Positions 28,893-36,622 of a stretch of DNA of 64,000 nucleotides are shown one piece after another. The DNA is from Pseudomonas sp. RIT-PI-S (GTDB lineage: Bacteria; Pseudomonadota; Gammaproteobacteria; Pseudomonadales; Pseudomonadaceae). Position 1 is the stretch's first letter, and each line of letters begins with the position of its first letter. Where the stretch lies: positions 310,001 through 374,000 of the forward strand of contig NZ_JANZKJ010000002.1 in assembly GCF_025642975.1 (NCBI RefSeq). The letters run 5' to 3'. Under the pieces are notes generated by a model that ran no database searches, had not been told where the DNA came from, and saw only the letters and a program-made list of their open reading frames with translations. The translations under genes and the position numbers were made by a program.

Positions 28893-28915
28893 TGTGACTG
28901 TCACATGTCGTGACT
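28893..28915 (+). promoter_or_regulatory. GTGAC/GTCAC dyad cluster before the tiny ORF
   Basis: TGTGAC-T-GTCACA (28893-28905) is a perfect 13-bp dyad, and its right arm forms a second inverted repeat with the next GTGAC: GTCAC-ATGTC-GTGAC. It lies just downstream of the TATAAA box and directly before the ribosome site AAGGAG (28918-28923). It could be a repressor operator or a 5' mRNA hairpin. No regulator gene is nearby in the accessory segment. Confidence 0.4.
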
Positions 28916-28929
28916 TCAAGGAGAAAATC

Positions 28930-28995
28930 ATGAAAAAGGTAAGTCTTGAGAATCGCAAAATGGAAAATCTGCACTGCGTAGTAATTGTTTCCTAA
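28930..28995 (+). CDS. 21-residue peptide: candidate precursor or leader peptide
   Basis: ATG 28930 is preceded by AAGGAG with six bases between, the best ribosome site in the segment. The product begins MKKVSLENRK and ends LHCVVIVS: a polar, basic N-terminal part followed by a short hydrophobic tail with a single Cys (position 16) and a C-terminal Ser. It is followed after 26 bases by a perfect stem-loop, then by genes for a SagB-type dehydrogenase, an AurF-type oxygenase and an exporter. That layout matches RiPP operons of the pqqA type, where an abundant tiny precursor is separated from its enzymes by a hairpin. The alternative is a regulatory leader peptide controlling the hairpin. Conservation could not be tested. 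Confidence 0.55.
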   Translation: MKKVSLENRKMENLHCVVIVS

Positions 28996-29021
28996 GAACA
29001 TCCAACTAGGTGCAAAGTTCA

Positions 29022-29049
29022 AGGTGGTAGCAGAATCCTGCTACCACCT
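29022..29049 (+). other. Perfect 12-bp stem-loop between the tiny ORF and the dehydrogenase gene
   Basis: AGGTGGTAGCAG (29022-29033), loop AATC, CTGCTACCACCT (29038-29049): all 12 pairs match. It ends 14 bases before ATG 29064. No T-tract follows, so it is not a standard intrinsic terminator; it is better read as a processing/stability element or an attenuator that hinders translation start of the dehydrogenase gene, whose own ribosome site (AGGG at 29051-29054) is weak. Confidence 0.85.
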
Positions 29050-29063
29050 CAGGGCCCATCCAT

Positions 29064-30131
29064 ATGAATATCAATACCGACTTTATACTGCTATCAAAAG
29101 ACAACGCCATAATTGCTTGGAACTACGTCGAACACACACAATATCAGCTTTCTACATCTTATAGCCTGCGCTATGTAGAACTGATGTGTAAACCGCAAAT
29201 GTACGACCCGCACAACCCTATAGACAAAGATCTCGCGGACTACGGCTTGGTCAAAGATTTTTCATCTTGTACCCGCGATTGGGGCTGGGACATTTTGTCT
29301 GAAATATTTCATTACGGCACCAAAGATCTTGATACATCCAACTGCCCCGCAGATGAAGAAGCCTGGGCCGAGGCCTATATTGCCCACTGCGAAGAAATAC
29401 TCGTAAAAACCAATCAAAAACCGCCCACAACATCCATTCTAGAATTAGAAAAAATTCCGCTTCCGACAAGCCCCATGCCTATAATTACACTCGAAGATGC
29501 TTTCCTATTACGAAAGACATGTCGAGACTTCCACGCGATGCCGGTAAACTTGCAGCAGCTAAGCGTAGTATTGAAGGCGACCCTTGGCTTCCGTCAGGCA
29601 GAAAACAACCAAAATATACCTTTAGAATTTTCGATCCGTCGCTATAGCCCGAGCGGCGGTGGCATGAACGCCACTAATGGGTATGTCTACATAAATTCGG
29701 TAGGTGAACTAAAGCGAGGCTTCTATAAATATGATCCAAATGACCATAGCATCATCTTAATAAAGTCTACGGGACGAGATCTGGGGAGCATAACGAATGG
29801 TCAGCATTTCTCGGATACCGCCGCTTTTGCCATATTATTGACGTCTCGCCTAAATAGGCTGTGGTGGAAATACAGCCATTCTAGAGCATACAGAATGGCG
29901 CTCATTGAGCTCGGGCATCATTCACAAACTGCGCTTTTATCAATAGCTGCGACAGGCTTAAAGAGTTGGATTACGGGGGCTCTAGAAGACACGATTATTG
30001 AAACAGAACTTGGTATAGCCGGCACTCATGAGCAAGTTTTCTTTTGTATTGCTGCTGGTCATGGCACCGATTCACCAATTTCCAAAGCGCTATTGCAAAG
30101 GTTGAATGGAAATGAAAATAATTCCGTGTAA
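29064..30131 (+). CDS. SagB/ThcOx-type FMN-dependent dehydrogenase
   Basis: A 355-residue flavoprotein predicted to oxidise (dehydrogenate) a peptide or small molecule with FMN. An N-terminal part of about 140 residues, without a recognised motif, precedes the nitroreductase fold. FMN-contact signatures are LLRKTCRDFHAMP (149-160), YSPSGGGMNATNGYVYI (194-210), and the dimer helix YRMALIELGHHSQTALLSIAATGL (in parts, 277-299); the order and spacing match SagB-like azoline oxidases. No YcaO cyclase gene, the usual partner, is in the window. The gene is AT-rich: a hand count of 60 bases at 29101-29160 gives 24 G/C against 41 at 27001-27060. Its end overlaps the next gene by 26 bp. Confidence 0.85.
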   Translation: MNINTDFILLSKDNAIIAWNYVEHTQYQLSTSYSLRYVELMCKPQMYDPHNPIDKDLADYGLVKDFSSCTRDWGWDILSEIFHYGTKDLDTSNCPADEEAWAEAYIAHCEEILVKTNQKPPTTSILELEKIPLPTSPMPIITLEDAFLLRKTCRDFHAMPVNLQQLSVVLKATLGFRQAENNQNIPLEFSIRRYSPSGGGMNATNGYVYINSVGELKRGFYKYDPNDHSIILIKSTGRDLGSITNGQHFSDTAAFAILLTSRLNRLWWKYSHSRAYRMALIELGHHSQTALLSIAATGLKSWITGALEDTIIETELGIAGTHEQVFFCIAAGHGTDSPISKALLQRLNGNENNSV

Positions 30132-31017
30132 AAAAGGGTACCAATGGGAAACCCATTCCTGCGTAAGGGCGAGAGCTTATAGATATGACTTAACCATATC
30201 GGACTTTAAAAAAGATCTATTTCCAAGGGAAATGACCGGTTATTTTGATAGCCCCGTAATATCTGCTTTACCATTGCAAAACCAAAGAAGGCTGTTAGCA
30301 TATCATCTCCAAGATTTCTTAGAATACACCGTAACTTTAGAGCACACTATCGTAAATCCTGCTCTACAGCTCGTAGTAACATCAGAGCTATTTCAAGACT
30401 TTCCATCCAAACTAAAAGATCAAGCCTATCAATTTTATACTGACGAAGGATACCATGCGTACTTTTCACACCGACTATCATCTACGGTCGGATTAAATTA
30501 TTGCTTGAAAAAGTCGTTGACCGCCTCTCGCCGAATAACGCGATTAGCAGGCCTCTCATCGTCCCAAGAAATTTTTGTTCCGAATGAAATTATTTGCTTT
30601 TTAAAGGCTTTTGCATCTGAGACGCTAATCTCCAAAGAGCTTGCAAACCTGCAACTTCCTTCAATCTCAAAGCCCGTACTTGCCATGTTTAAGGATCATA
30701 TGTATGACGAGGCGAGGCACTGTGAATTTTTTTGCGAGCTATTTGTAGAACTTCACAAGAAAATTTGCTTGACCCCTATGATCCCTGTCCTTCTCGACAT
30801 ATTAGATATTTTTTTCGAAGTCGATGAGCCAAATATGACACACCGCCTATTACTTTCGGAAGGCAACGAAGAGGATGTGAATGGACTAATAGCCTCTGCT
30901 AGAACCAACCTCATAGCGGCCAAGAAAGAACGTTGTACTACTCCGCTGCGCGTTTTGAAAAGGCTAGGTCTATTTTCTACCGCGGAGGCTGACATCATTA
31001 ACCGAGGATACGCATGA
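30106..31017 (+). CDS. AurF-like diiron oxygenase
   Basis: A 303-residue helical protein with a ferritin-like diiron site. Both copies of the AurF signature E-x(28-37)-DExxH are exact: Glu79 with DEGYH 113-117 (33 residues between), and Glu172 with DEARH 201-205 (28 between). AurF-family enzymes oxidise aryl or alkyl amines to hydroxylamines, nitroso or nitro groups; other chemistry is known for relatives, so the substrate is open. Start is ATG 30106 or, with better spacing from AAAGG, ATG 30112. It overlaps the dehydrogenase gene by 26 bp and the exporter gene by 4 bp (ATGA), so the three are translationally coupled. Confidence 0.82.
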   Translation: MEMKIIPCKKGYQWETHSCVRARAYRYDLTISDFKKDLFPREMTGYFDSPVISALPLQNQRRLLAYHLQDFLEYTVTLEHTIVNPALQLVVTSELFQDFPSKLKDQAYQFYTDEGYHAYFSHRLSSTVGLNYCLKKSLTASRRITRLAGLSSSQEIFVPNEIICFLKAFASETLISKELANLQLPSISKPVLAMFKDHMYDEARHCEFFCELFVELHKKICLTPMIPVLLDILDIFFEVDEPNMTHRLLLSEGNEEDVNGLIASARTNLIAAKKERCTTPLRVLKRLGLFSTAEADIINRGYA

Positions 31018-32207
31018 AGACTAATTTTTTTGATAGTCTTAAGTCGAAACCATCTCTTGCATTCCTACTAATTTTGATGAGTGCTTTAGGAGTTATCCCA
31101 CTAGACGTGATACTTCCATCCATTTCTTCTATCTCAGATGAGTTCCGAATCACAACATCTGAAGCATCCGCTGGAATCGCACTCTTCACAGTAGGCGTGG
31201 CGATAGCCCAAAGTATTATTGGGCCAATATCTGATCAAATCGGAAGGAAGCGAACTTTTCTATTCTGCCTAACAATGGCCATATGTGGCTCTTGGGGATG
31301 TGCACTGGCAGACAGTACGGAAAAATTTTATGCCTTCCGGGCAATGCAGGCTATTGGATGCGGCGGATTCGTATTATCTCAGGCATTTATTCAAGATATT
31401 TTTTCACCTTACGAGAGAATGAGACAGCGTATTCTACTCACATCAGCAAGCGGAGTCTTCATTTCTATCTCGCCTGCTTTTGGAGTTCTTCTCCAAAATT
31501 ATTATGGCTGGAAAGGCAGTTTCTATGCCTTCGCCGCGCTGGGTTTAGTAGTCGCCATGATTGCTGCAATGGCACTCCCAGGAAAAACTACTAAACCCCC
31601 TATTTTAGCCGGCAGCGCAGCTCTTTTCACAGTTGATACTATCCGCTTCATACACGGCGGCCTTATAGCGACGATCACATTTGCAAGTCATTTTTCCTTC
31701 ATCATTCTGTCGCCCGTGATTTTCATTGAAATGCTTCAACTCAGCTTGGAACAATATGGTGCAATTATGCTGCTATATGGAACTTCCTACGTCGCAGGTG
31801 GTTTTGCTGCCAACTTTTTAAGCAGAAGAATAAGTAACCGCACCCAAATTTTTATCGGCCTCTGGCTCATAGTCGCAGGCAGTCTCAGCATGGCCATCTT
31901 GCACACGCTCTTAGGCATGACGAGCCTCACGGTCATAAGCTCCATAATCATTTCTAGTTGCGGCGTGACCCTGGCCAGGCCGGCCGCAACAACTATCGCT
32001 ATGGAAGCCATGCCTCAACGAGCTGGCACGGCGGCATCTGGACTGAATACGTTGATGTTCGTCGGTGGGGGTGCGATCAGCTTTGGCCTTGGGCTGTTCG
32101 CACCGTTCGCACAATGGCTGTTGCCCACTGCCCTATTCTTAATGGCAGTGACCGGCCTTTTACTTTGCACATTCCGCCCATTGTGCGTTCACCTAAGCCC
32201 TCATTAG
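31014..32207 (+). CDS. MFS exporter, Bcr/CflA type
   Basis: A 397-residue, 12-helix major facilitator transporter. Motif A is GPISDQIGRKRTF between helices 2 and 3, and the Bcr/CflA-type opening MSALGVIPLDVILPSI follows a short polar N-terminus. AMQAIGCGGFVLSQAFIQDIF is helix-4 wording of drug/H+ antiporters. As the last gene of the operon it probably exports the product and gives self-protection. Composition changes inside the gene: hand counts of 60 bases give 24 G/C at 31801-31860 but 37 at 31981-32040 and 34 at 32041-32100. The last 80 or so codons therefore look chromosomal, suggesting a hybrid gene. Confidence 0.88.
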   Translation: MKTNFFDSLKSKPSLAFLLILMSALGVIPLDVILPSISSISDEFRITTSEASAGIALFTVGVAIAQSIIGPISDQIGRKRTFLFCLTMAICGSWGCALADSTEKFYAFRAMQAIGCGGFVLSQAFIQDIFSPYERMRQRILLTSASGVFISISPAFGVLLQNYYGWKGSFYAFAALGLVVAMIAAMALPGKTTKPPILAGSAALFTVDTIRFIHGGLIATITFASHFSFIILSPVIFIEMLQLSLEQYGAIMLLYGTSYVAGGFAANFLSRRISNRTQIFIGLWLIVAGSLSMAILHTLLGMTSLTVISSIIISSCGVTLARPAATTIAMEAMPQRAGTAASGLNTLMFVGGGAISFGLGLFAPFAQWLLPTALFLMAVTGLLLCTFRPLCVHLSPH

Positions 32208-32254
32208 TTGCCGAACACATAAAGAGCCTGCGGGCAGTCTTGGTGCGGGCGTAT

Positions 32255-33583
32255 CTAAAGCTCCAACACCTGGCTGGCGATGGCGAAGTACACCAGCACC
32301 CCGGCCGCGTCGGCAATGGACGTGATCAAGGGCCCGCTGGCGGTAGCGGGGTCCATCCGCAGGCGGCTCAGCAGGAACGGCAGGCTCATGCCGATCACGC
32401 TGCCTACCATCACGATAATGACCATGCTGCTGGCCACAATCACGGCAATGTCTGGGCCGCCTCGCATTACCCCAAGCAGCGCCACCGCGGCAGCCATGGT
32501 AATGCCCAGGGCCAGGGCGACGAGGCATTCGCGCCCAAGCAGCTTGACCCAATCGCGCAGCACCACTTCCCCCGTCGCCAACGCGCGCACCATCAGGGTC
32601 GCAGACTGGGCACCGGCATTGCCACCGCTGTCCACCAGCAGTGGCAGGAAGAATACCAAGGCGATATTGGCAGCGATCACATCCTCGAACGCGGCGATCC
32701 CGGCTCCAGAGAACAGGTTGCCGAACACCAGCAGCACCAGCCACAGCACCCGCTTGCGGTACAGCAAGCCCACGGTGGCGTCGCGCAAATTGCCAATGTG
32801 CGTGGCGATGGAGGCACCTTTGTGGAAGTCTTCGGTCGCCTCGTCGACCACCACGTCCATCGCGTCGTCGCACGTGACAATCCCCACCAGTTGCTGGTCG
32901 TCATTGACGATGGGCAATGCCAACAGGTCATAGTCGCTGATAAGCCGTGCGACTCGCTCCTGCGGGCAGCCTACTGGCGCGCTCACTACCTGGTCGCTAG
33001 CGAGGCTGGCAACGCTGGCGCCTGGTTCGGCCAGCACCAGATCACGCAGGGATAGCACCCCGGCCAACCGCCGTTGCGCGTCCAGCACATAGGCCTGGTA
33101 AATGGTCTCGGCCTCTGGCGCGCTACGGCGCAAGGAAGCAATGGCGTCGGCCACGCTCATGGCAGCGTCGACCGTGCAGTATTCGCTGGTCATGATCGCG
33201 CCGGCAGTTCCTTCGCGGTGCGCGCTGAGCTTGAGCAGATCATCCCGCTCCGCCTGGGCGAGCGCGGTGAGCAACGTGCCGCGCACGCTCTCCCCCAAGC
33301 GCTGGAAGAGGTCGGCGCGCTCGTCGGCGGACATCGCGCTGACCAGCCGCGCCAATTGTACCCGAGGCATCTGCGCGGTCAGTTCGACCTGGCGCGCCAG
33401 CGGAAGGTAGCCGAACACCTCGGCGCGCTTGGCAAGGTCTACCCTGCCGAGGGTTTCGAGGGCCGCCTCGCAGTTCATGAGGGCAAGGTAGCGGGCGATG
33501 TCCGCGGCCAATTGAGCCTTGGCGGCGGTCGCCACGTTTGGCTGGTCCAGCGGTGCGGTGGAAGGGAAAAGGGTATGGGTCAT
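32255..33583 (-). CDS. mgtE: Magnesium transporter MgtE
   Basis: A 442-residue Mg2+ channel. ATG 33583 (GGAG upstream; MTHTLFPST) is chosen over the open frame 36 bp earlier. Order: N-terminal superhelical domain (about 40-140, SADERADLFQRLGESVRG), a CBS pair (about 145-265, AIMTSEYCTVDA and VVSAPVGCPQERVARLI), the plug-linker LRDATVGLLYRKRVLWL, and five membrane helices with the pore GNAGAQSATLMVRALATGEV. The gene is chromosomal in composition and converges on the exporter gene. Confidence 0.93.
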   Translation of the reverse strand: MTHTLFPSTAPLDQPNVATAAKAQLAADIARYLALMNCEAALETLGRVDLAKRAEVFGYLPLARQVELTAQMPRVQLARLVSAMSADERADLFQRLGESVRGTLLTALAQAERDDLLKLSAHREGTAGAIMTSEYCTVDAAMSVADAIASLRRSAPEAETIYQAYVLDAQRRLAGVLSLRDLVLAEPGASVASLASDQVVSAPVGCPQERVARLISDYDLLALPIVNDDQQLVGIVTCDDAMDVVVDEATEDFHKGASIATHIGNLRDATVGLLYRKRVLWLVLLVFGNLFSGAGIAAFEDVIAANIALVFFLPLLVDSGGNAGAQSATLMVRALATGEVVLRDWVKLLGRECLVALALGITMAAAVALLGVMRGGPDIAVIVASSMVIIVMVGSVIGMSLPFLLSRLRMDPATASGPLITSIADAAGVLVYFAIASQVLEL

Positions 33584-33634
33584 AAGGTTCTCCGGGCGCA
33601 TTGGCGCGGCCGGGAACATGCGACGCTTAGCCGC

Positions 33635-33904
33635 TCAGCTCACCGGGCCAGGCGCCAGCACGCCTGTATCGTCGAGTAGTGGTAGGTCAATGACCTGGGA
33701 AGGTCCATTCAGGGGCTCTCTGATCACCGCATATGCGGCGGAGGGGATAGTAGGGAGGCAGACGGAGCGAAACCAGCCCAACCAGGCCTGCTGAAACGTT
33801 TCTCCGAACATTCCTACAGCCGTTGTCTGTTCCTGGCGAGAAACGCCCACCGTCAGCAATCGCGTTCCTTCGGGCCGCCAGCGGTGTAGAATCGAGCTAT
33901 TCAT
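33635..33904 (-). CDS. Possible small protein in the mgtE-ilvD gap
   Basis: An 89-codon frame from ATG 33904, beginning [20 protein letters not shown] and ending [12 protein letters not shown]. It occupies most of the 480 bp between mgtE and ilvD, which otherwise shows only a 12-bp palindrome CCGCATATGCGG at 33727-33738. The ribosome site is poor (GGGGGA too far upstream) and I recognise no family. It may be real or chance. Confidence 0.3.
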   Translation of the reverse strand: MNSSILHRWRPEGTRLLTVGVSRQEQTTAVGMFGETFQQAWLGWFRSVCLPTIPSAAYAVIREPLNGPSQVIDLPLLDDTGVLAPGPVS

Positions 33905-34063
33905 CGCCAAACATCCCCCGGCGGGTTTATGAGCCAGGCCCGAGCTTGCGGCGATCCCGCGCAGCTGTCGGCCACTTCCGCGAGGGCAGCCCAACGGCTA
34001 CCTGGCCCGGAACCGCATAAGGCTCAATTTCCCTGGAACCTGATTTGCCGCCCGGAGTGCTCC

Positions 34064-35902
34064 ATGCCTGATTACCGCTCGAAAACGTCCACCCATGGCC
34101 GCAACATGGCCGGCGCCCGCGCCCTGTGGCGTGCTACGGGGATGAAAGACGACGACTTCAAAAAGCCGATCATCGCCATCGCCAACTCCTTTACGCAGTT
34201 CGTGCCTGGCCACGTACACCTCAAGGACCTGGGCCAACTGGTCGCCCGGGAGGTAGAGCGCGCAGGTGGCGTGGCGAAGGAGTTCAACACCATCGCGGTG
34301 GACGACGGCATCGCCATGGGCCATGACGGCATGCTCTATTCCCTGCCCAGCCGCGAGATCATCGCCGACTCGGTGGAGTACATGGTCAACGCCCACTGCG
34401 CGGACGCCATCGTTTGTATCTCCAACTGCGACAAAATCACGCCCGGGATGCTCATGGCGGCCCTGCGCCTGAACATCCCGGTGATCTTCGTCTCTGGCGG
34501 CCCGATGGAAGCCGGCAAGACCAAGCTGGCCAGCCACGGACTGGATCTGGTCGACGCCATGGTCATCGCTGCTGACAGCACCGCTTCGGACGAAAAAGTC
34601 GCCGAGTACGAACGCAGCGCCTGCCCCACGTGCGGCTCATGCTCAGGAATGTTCACCGCCAACTCGATGAACTGCCTGACCGAAGCCCTGGGCCTGGCCC
34701 TGCCAGGCAATGGCTCGATCGTTGCAACCCACTCCGACCGTGAACAATTGTTCCTACGCGCTGGCCGTACCATCGTGGAGATCGCCAAACGCTATTACCA
34801 CGACAACGACGAATCGGTGCTGCCACGCTCCATCGCATCGTTCAAGGCCTTCGAGAACGCGATGACCCTGGACATCGCCATGGGCGGTTCCACCAACACC
34901 ATTCTCCACCTGCTGGCGGCGGCCCAAGAGGCCGAGCTGCACTTCGACCTGCGTGACATCGACCGCCTTTCCCGCCTGGTGCCGCAGCTGTGCAAGGTGG
35001 CGCCCAACACACCCAAGTACCACATGGAGGACGTGCACCGCGCAGGCGGCATCTTCGGCATCCTGGGGGAGCTGGCGCGTGCGGGCCTGCTGCATACCGA
35101 CGTGCCCACGGTGCATAGCCCGAGCATGGCCGCGGCCATTGCCCAATGGGACATCACCCAGACCTCCGACGAAGCCGTGCGTGAGTTCTATCGCGCGGGC
35201 CCGGCGGGCATCCCCACGCAGGTAGCGTTCAGCCAGAGCACCCGCTGGGAAAGCCTGGACGATGACCGTGCCGAGGGCTGTATCCGCAACCTGGAACACG
35301 CCTACTCGCTCGAAGGCGGCCTGGCGGTACTCTACGGCAACCTGGCGGTGGATGGCTGCGTGGTCAAGACAGCGGGCGTGGACGAGTCCATCCACCGCTT
35401 CGAGGGCAACGCTAAGATTTTCGAAAGCCAGGACAGCGCCGTGCGGGGCATCCTCAACGATGAGGTGAAAGCCGGCGACGTGGTGATCATCCGCTACGAA
35501 GGGCCGAAAGGCGGCCCGGGCATGCAGGAAATGCTCTACCCCACCTCGTATTTGAAGTCCAAGGGGCTGGGCAAGGACTGCGCGCTGCTCACCGATGGCC
35601 GTTTCTCTGGTGGCACCTCGGGATTATCCATCGGCCACGCTTCGCCAGAAGCTGCTGCCGGCGGGACCATCGCGCTGGCGCGCAACGGCGACAAAGTGCT
35701 GATCGACATTCCCAACCGCTCGATCAACCTGCTGGTGGATGACGGCGAACTGGCCGCGCGGCGCACCGACCAGGATGAAAAAGGCTGGAAGCCCGCCGAG
35801 GCCCGCCCGCGCAAGGTGACCACCGCGCTCAAGGCCTATGCCCTGCTGGCCACCAGCGCCGACAAGGGCGCTGTGCGCAACAAGGCCATGCTCGACGGCT
35901 AA
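34064..35902 (+). CDS. ilvD: Dihydroxy-acid dehydratase
   Basis: Dehydrates dihydroxy-acids in isoleucine and valine synthesis with an Fe-S cluster. ATG 34064 gives 612 residues starting [26 protein letters not shown] (in parts), the family start; the 45 upstream codons are not conserved in type. Cluster and active-site blocks are [20 protein letters not shown] (in parts) and [19 protein letters not shown], and [20 protein letters not shown] marks the C-terminal domain. A hairpin follows the stop. Confidence 0.96.
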   Translation: MPDYRSKTSTHGRNMAGARALWRATGMKDDDFKKPIIAIANSFTQFVPGHVHLKDLGQLVAREVERAGGVAKEFNTIAVDDGIAMGHDGMLYSLPSREIIADSVEYMVNAHCADAIVCISNCDKITPGMLMAALRLNIPVIFVSGGPMEAGKTKLASHGLDLVDAMVIAADSTASDEKVAEYERSACPTCGSCSGMFTANSMNCLTEALGLALPGNGSIVATHSDREQLFLRAGRTIVEIAKRYYHDNDESVLPRSIASFKAFENAMTLDIAMGGSTNTILHLLAAAQEAELHFDLRDIDRLSRLVPQLCKVAPNTPKYHMEDVHRAGGIFGILGELARAGLLHTDVPTVHSPSMAAAIAQWDITQTSDEAVREFYRAGPAGIPTQVAFSQSTRWESLDDDRAEGCIRNLEHAYSLEGGLAVLYGNLAVDGCVVKTAGVDESIHRFEGNAKIFESQDSAVRGILNDEVKAGDVVIIRYEGPKGGPGMQEMLYPTSYLKSKGLGKDCALLTDGRFSGGTSGLSIGHASPEAAAGGTIALARNGDKVLIDIPNRSINLLVDDGELAARRTDQDEKGWKPAEARPRKVTTALKAYALLATSADKGAVRNKAMLDG

Positions 35903-35915
35903 CCCTATAGGCGAA

Positions 35916-35940
35916 GGCCGGCGTCGATCGGATGCCGGCC
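35916..35940 (+). terminator. Hairpin after ilvD
   Basis: GGCCGGC (35916-35922) pairs with GCCGGCC (35934-35940) around an 11-base loop, 14 bases after the ilvD stop. No T-run follows. It lies between two convergent genes and could serve both. Confidence 0.4.
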
Positions 35941-36028
35941 GCTATAGCAGCGCGGCTTGCCGGCGGCGAGGGTGCCCGGGCTGCGCCTAGTCCCATAGCG
36001 GCCGGGATGTCTTTATCCCAAGCCTAAA

Positions 36029-36541
36029 TCAGGCCCGCTCCCACACTTCGAAGTGATAAGCCGGGGCTGCGCCCTCTGCCGGGTTGGGTGTGTCCGTTAC
36101 TTTTTTCCAGGCCGTTCGGTCGAAAGCCGGGAAGAAGGCGTCGCCGTCCGGTTCGGCCTCAACTCGGGTCAGGTACAGCCGGTCAGCGTTCGGCAAGCCA
36201 AGCTCGTACAACTGGGCGCCGCCAATCAGCATCACCTCGCCCACACCCTGCTCACGCGCCCAGGCTTCGGCACGGGTCACAGCGGCCTGCAGTGACGGAT
36301 AGACCTCGGCGCCTTCCAGCCTGAGCCCTACCTGGCGGCTGACCACCAGGTTCAGACGGCCGGGTAGCGGGCGGCCGAGCGAGTCCCAGGTTTTACGGCC
36401 CATGATGATGGGCTTGCCTAAGGTAGTCGCTTTGAAATAGCGAAAATCCCCTGGCAAATGCCAGGGCATGCGGTTGTCGATGCCGATGACGCCGTTCGTG
36501 GCATGCGCGGCGATCAAGCTTAGAGTGAGGGTCTTATTCAT
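36029..36541 (-). CDS. folA: Dihydrofolate reductase
   Basis: NADPH-dependent reduction of dihydrofolate, working with thymidylate synthase, whose gene is 5.7 kb away. The 170 residues contain SLIAAHATNGVIGIDNRMPWHLPGDFRYFK (in parts), the substrate Asp-type loop before PGDF, IIMGRKTWDSLGRPLPGR and VMLIGGAQLYE. Length is normal. It is divergent from the DUF2868 gene. Confidence 0.95.
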   Translation of the reverse strand: MNKTLTLSLIAAHATNGVIGIDNRMPWHLPGDFRYFKATTLGKPIIMGRKTWDSLGRPLPGRLNLVVSRQVGLRLEGAEVYPSLQAAVTRAEAWAREQGVGEVMLIGGAQLYELGLPNADRLYLTRVEAEPDGDAFFPAFDRTAWKKVTDTPNPAEGAAPAYHFEVWERA

Positions 36542-36622
36542 GCCGGCGAGGATAACAGAGCGGCCAGCCTGGGGCAGCTGGGGTACGGTATGCTGGGCCC
36601 TTGCATTATCACAGGAGCGCGC

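Larger units (their letters stand above)
28380..31960. other. AT-rich accessory segment
   Basis: Between rlmI and mgtE, base use and codon choice differ sharply from the rest of the window (many AAA, ATA and TTA codons). No transposase, integrase, tRNA or flanking direct repeat is visible. The right border lies inside the exporter gene near 31960; the left border fades out in non-coding sequence. It looks like an operon gained by homologous recombination at its flanks rather than by a mobile element. Confidence 0.65.

Noticed and set aside
28193..28960. tRNA or integration site at the left border
   Set aside because: No cloverleaf, no GTTCRA-type arm and no matching direct repeat near 32200 were seen.
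29022..29049. Stem-loop as an intrinsic terminator
   Set aside because: No T-tract follows, and three coupled genes lie directly downstream.
31958..33055. 365-codon His/Gln-rich frame on the plus strand
   Set aside because: It runs in another frame through the exporter end and antisense to mgtE; composition is that of a shadow frame.
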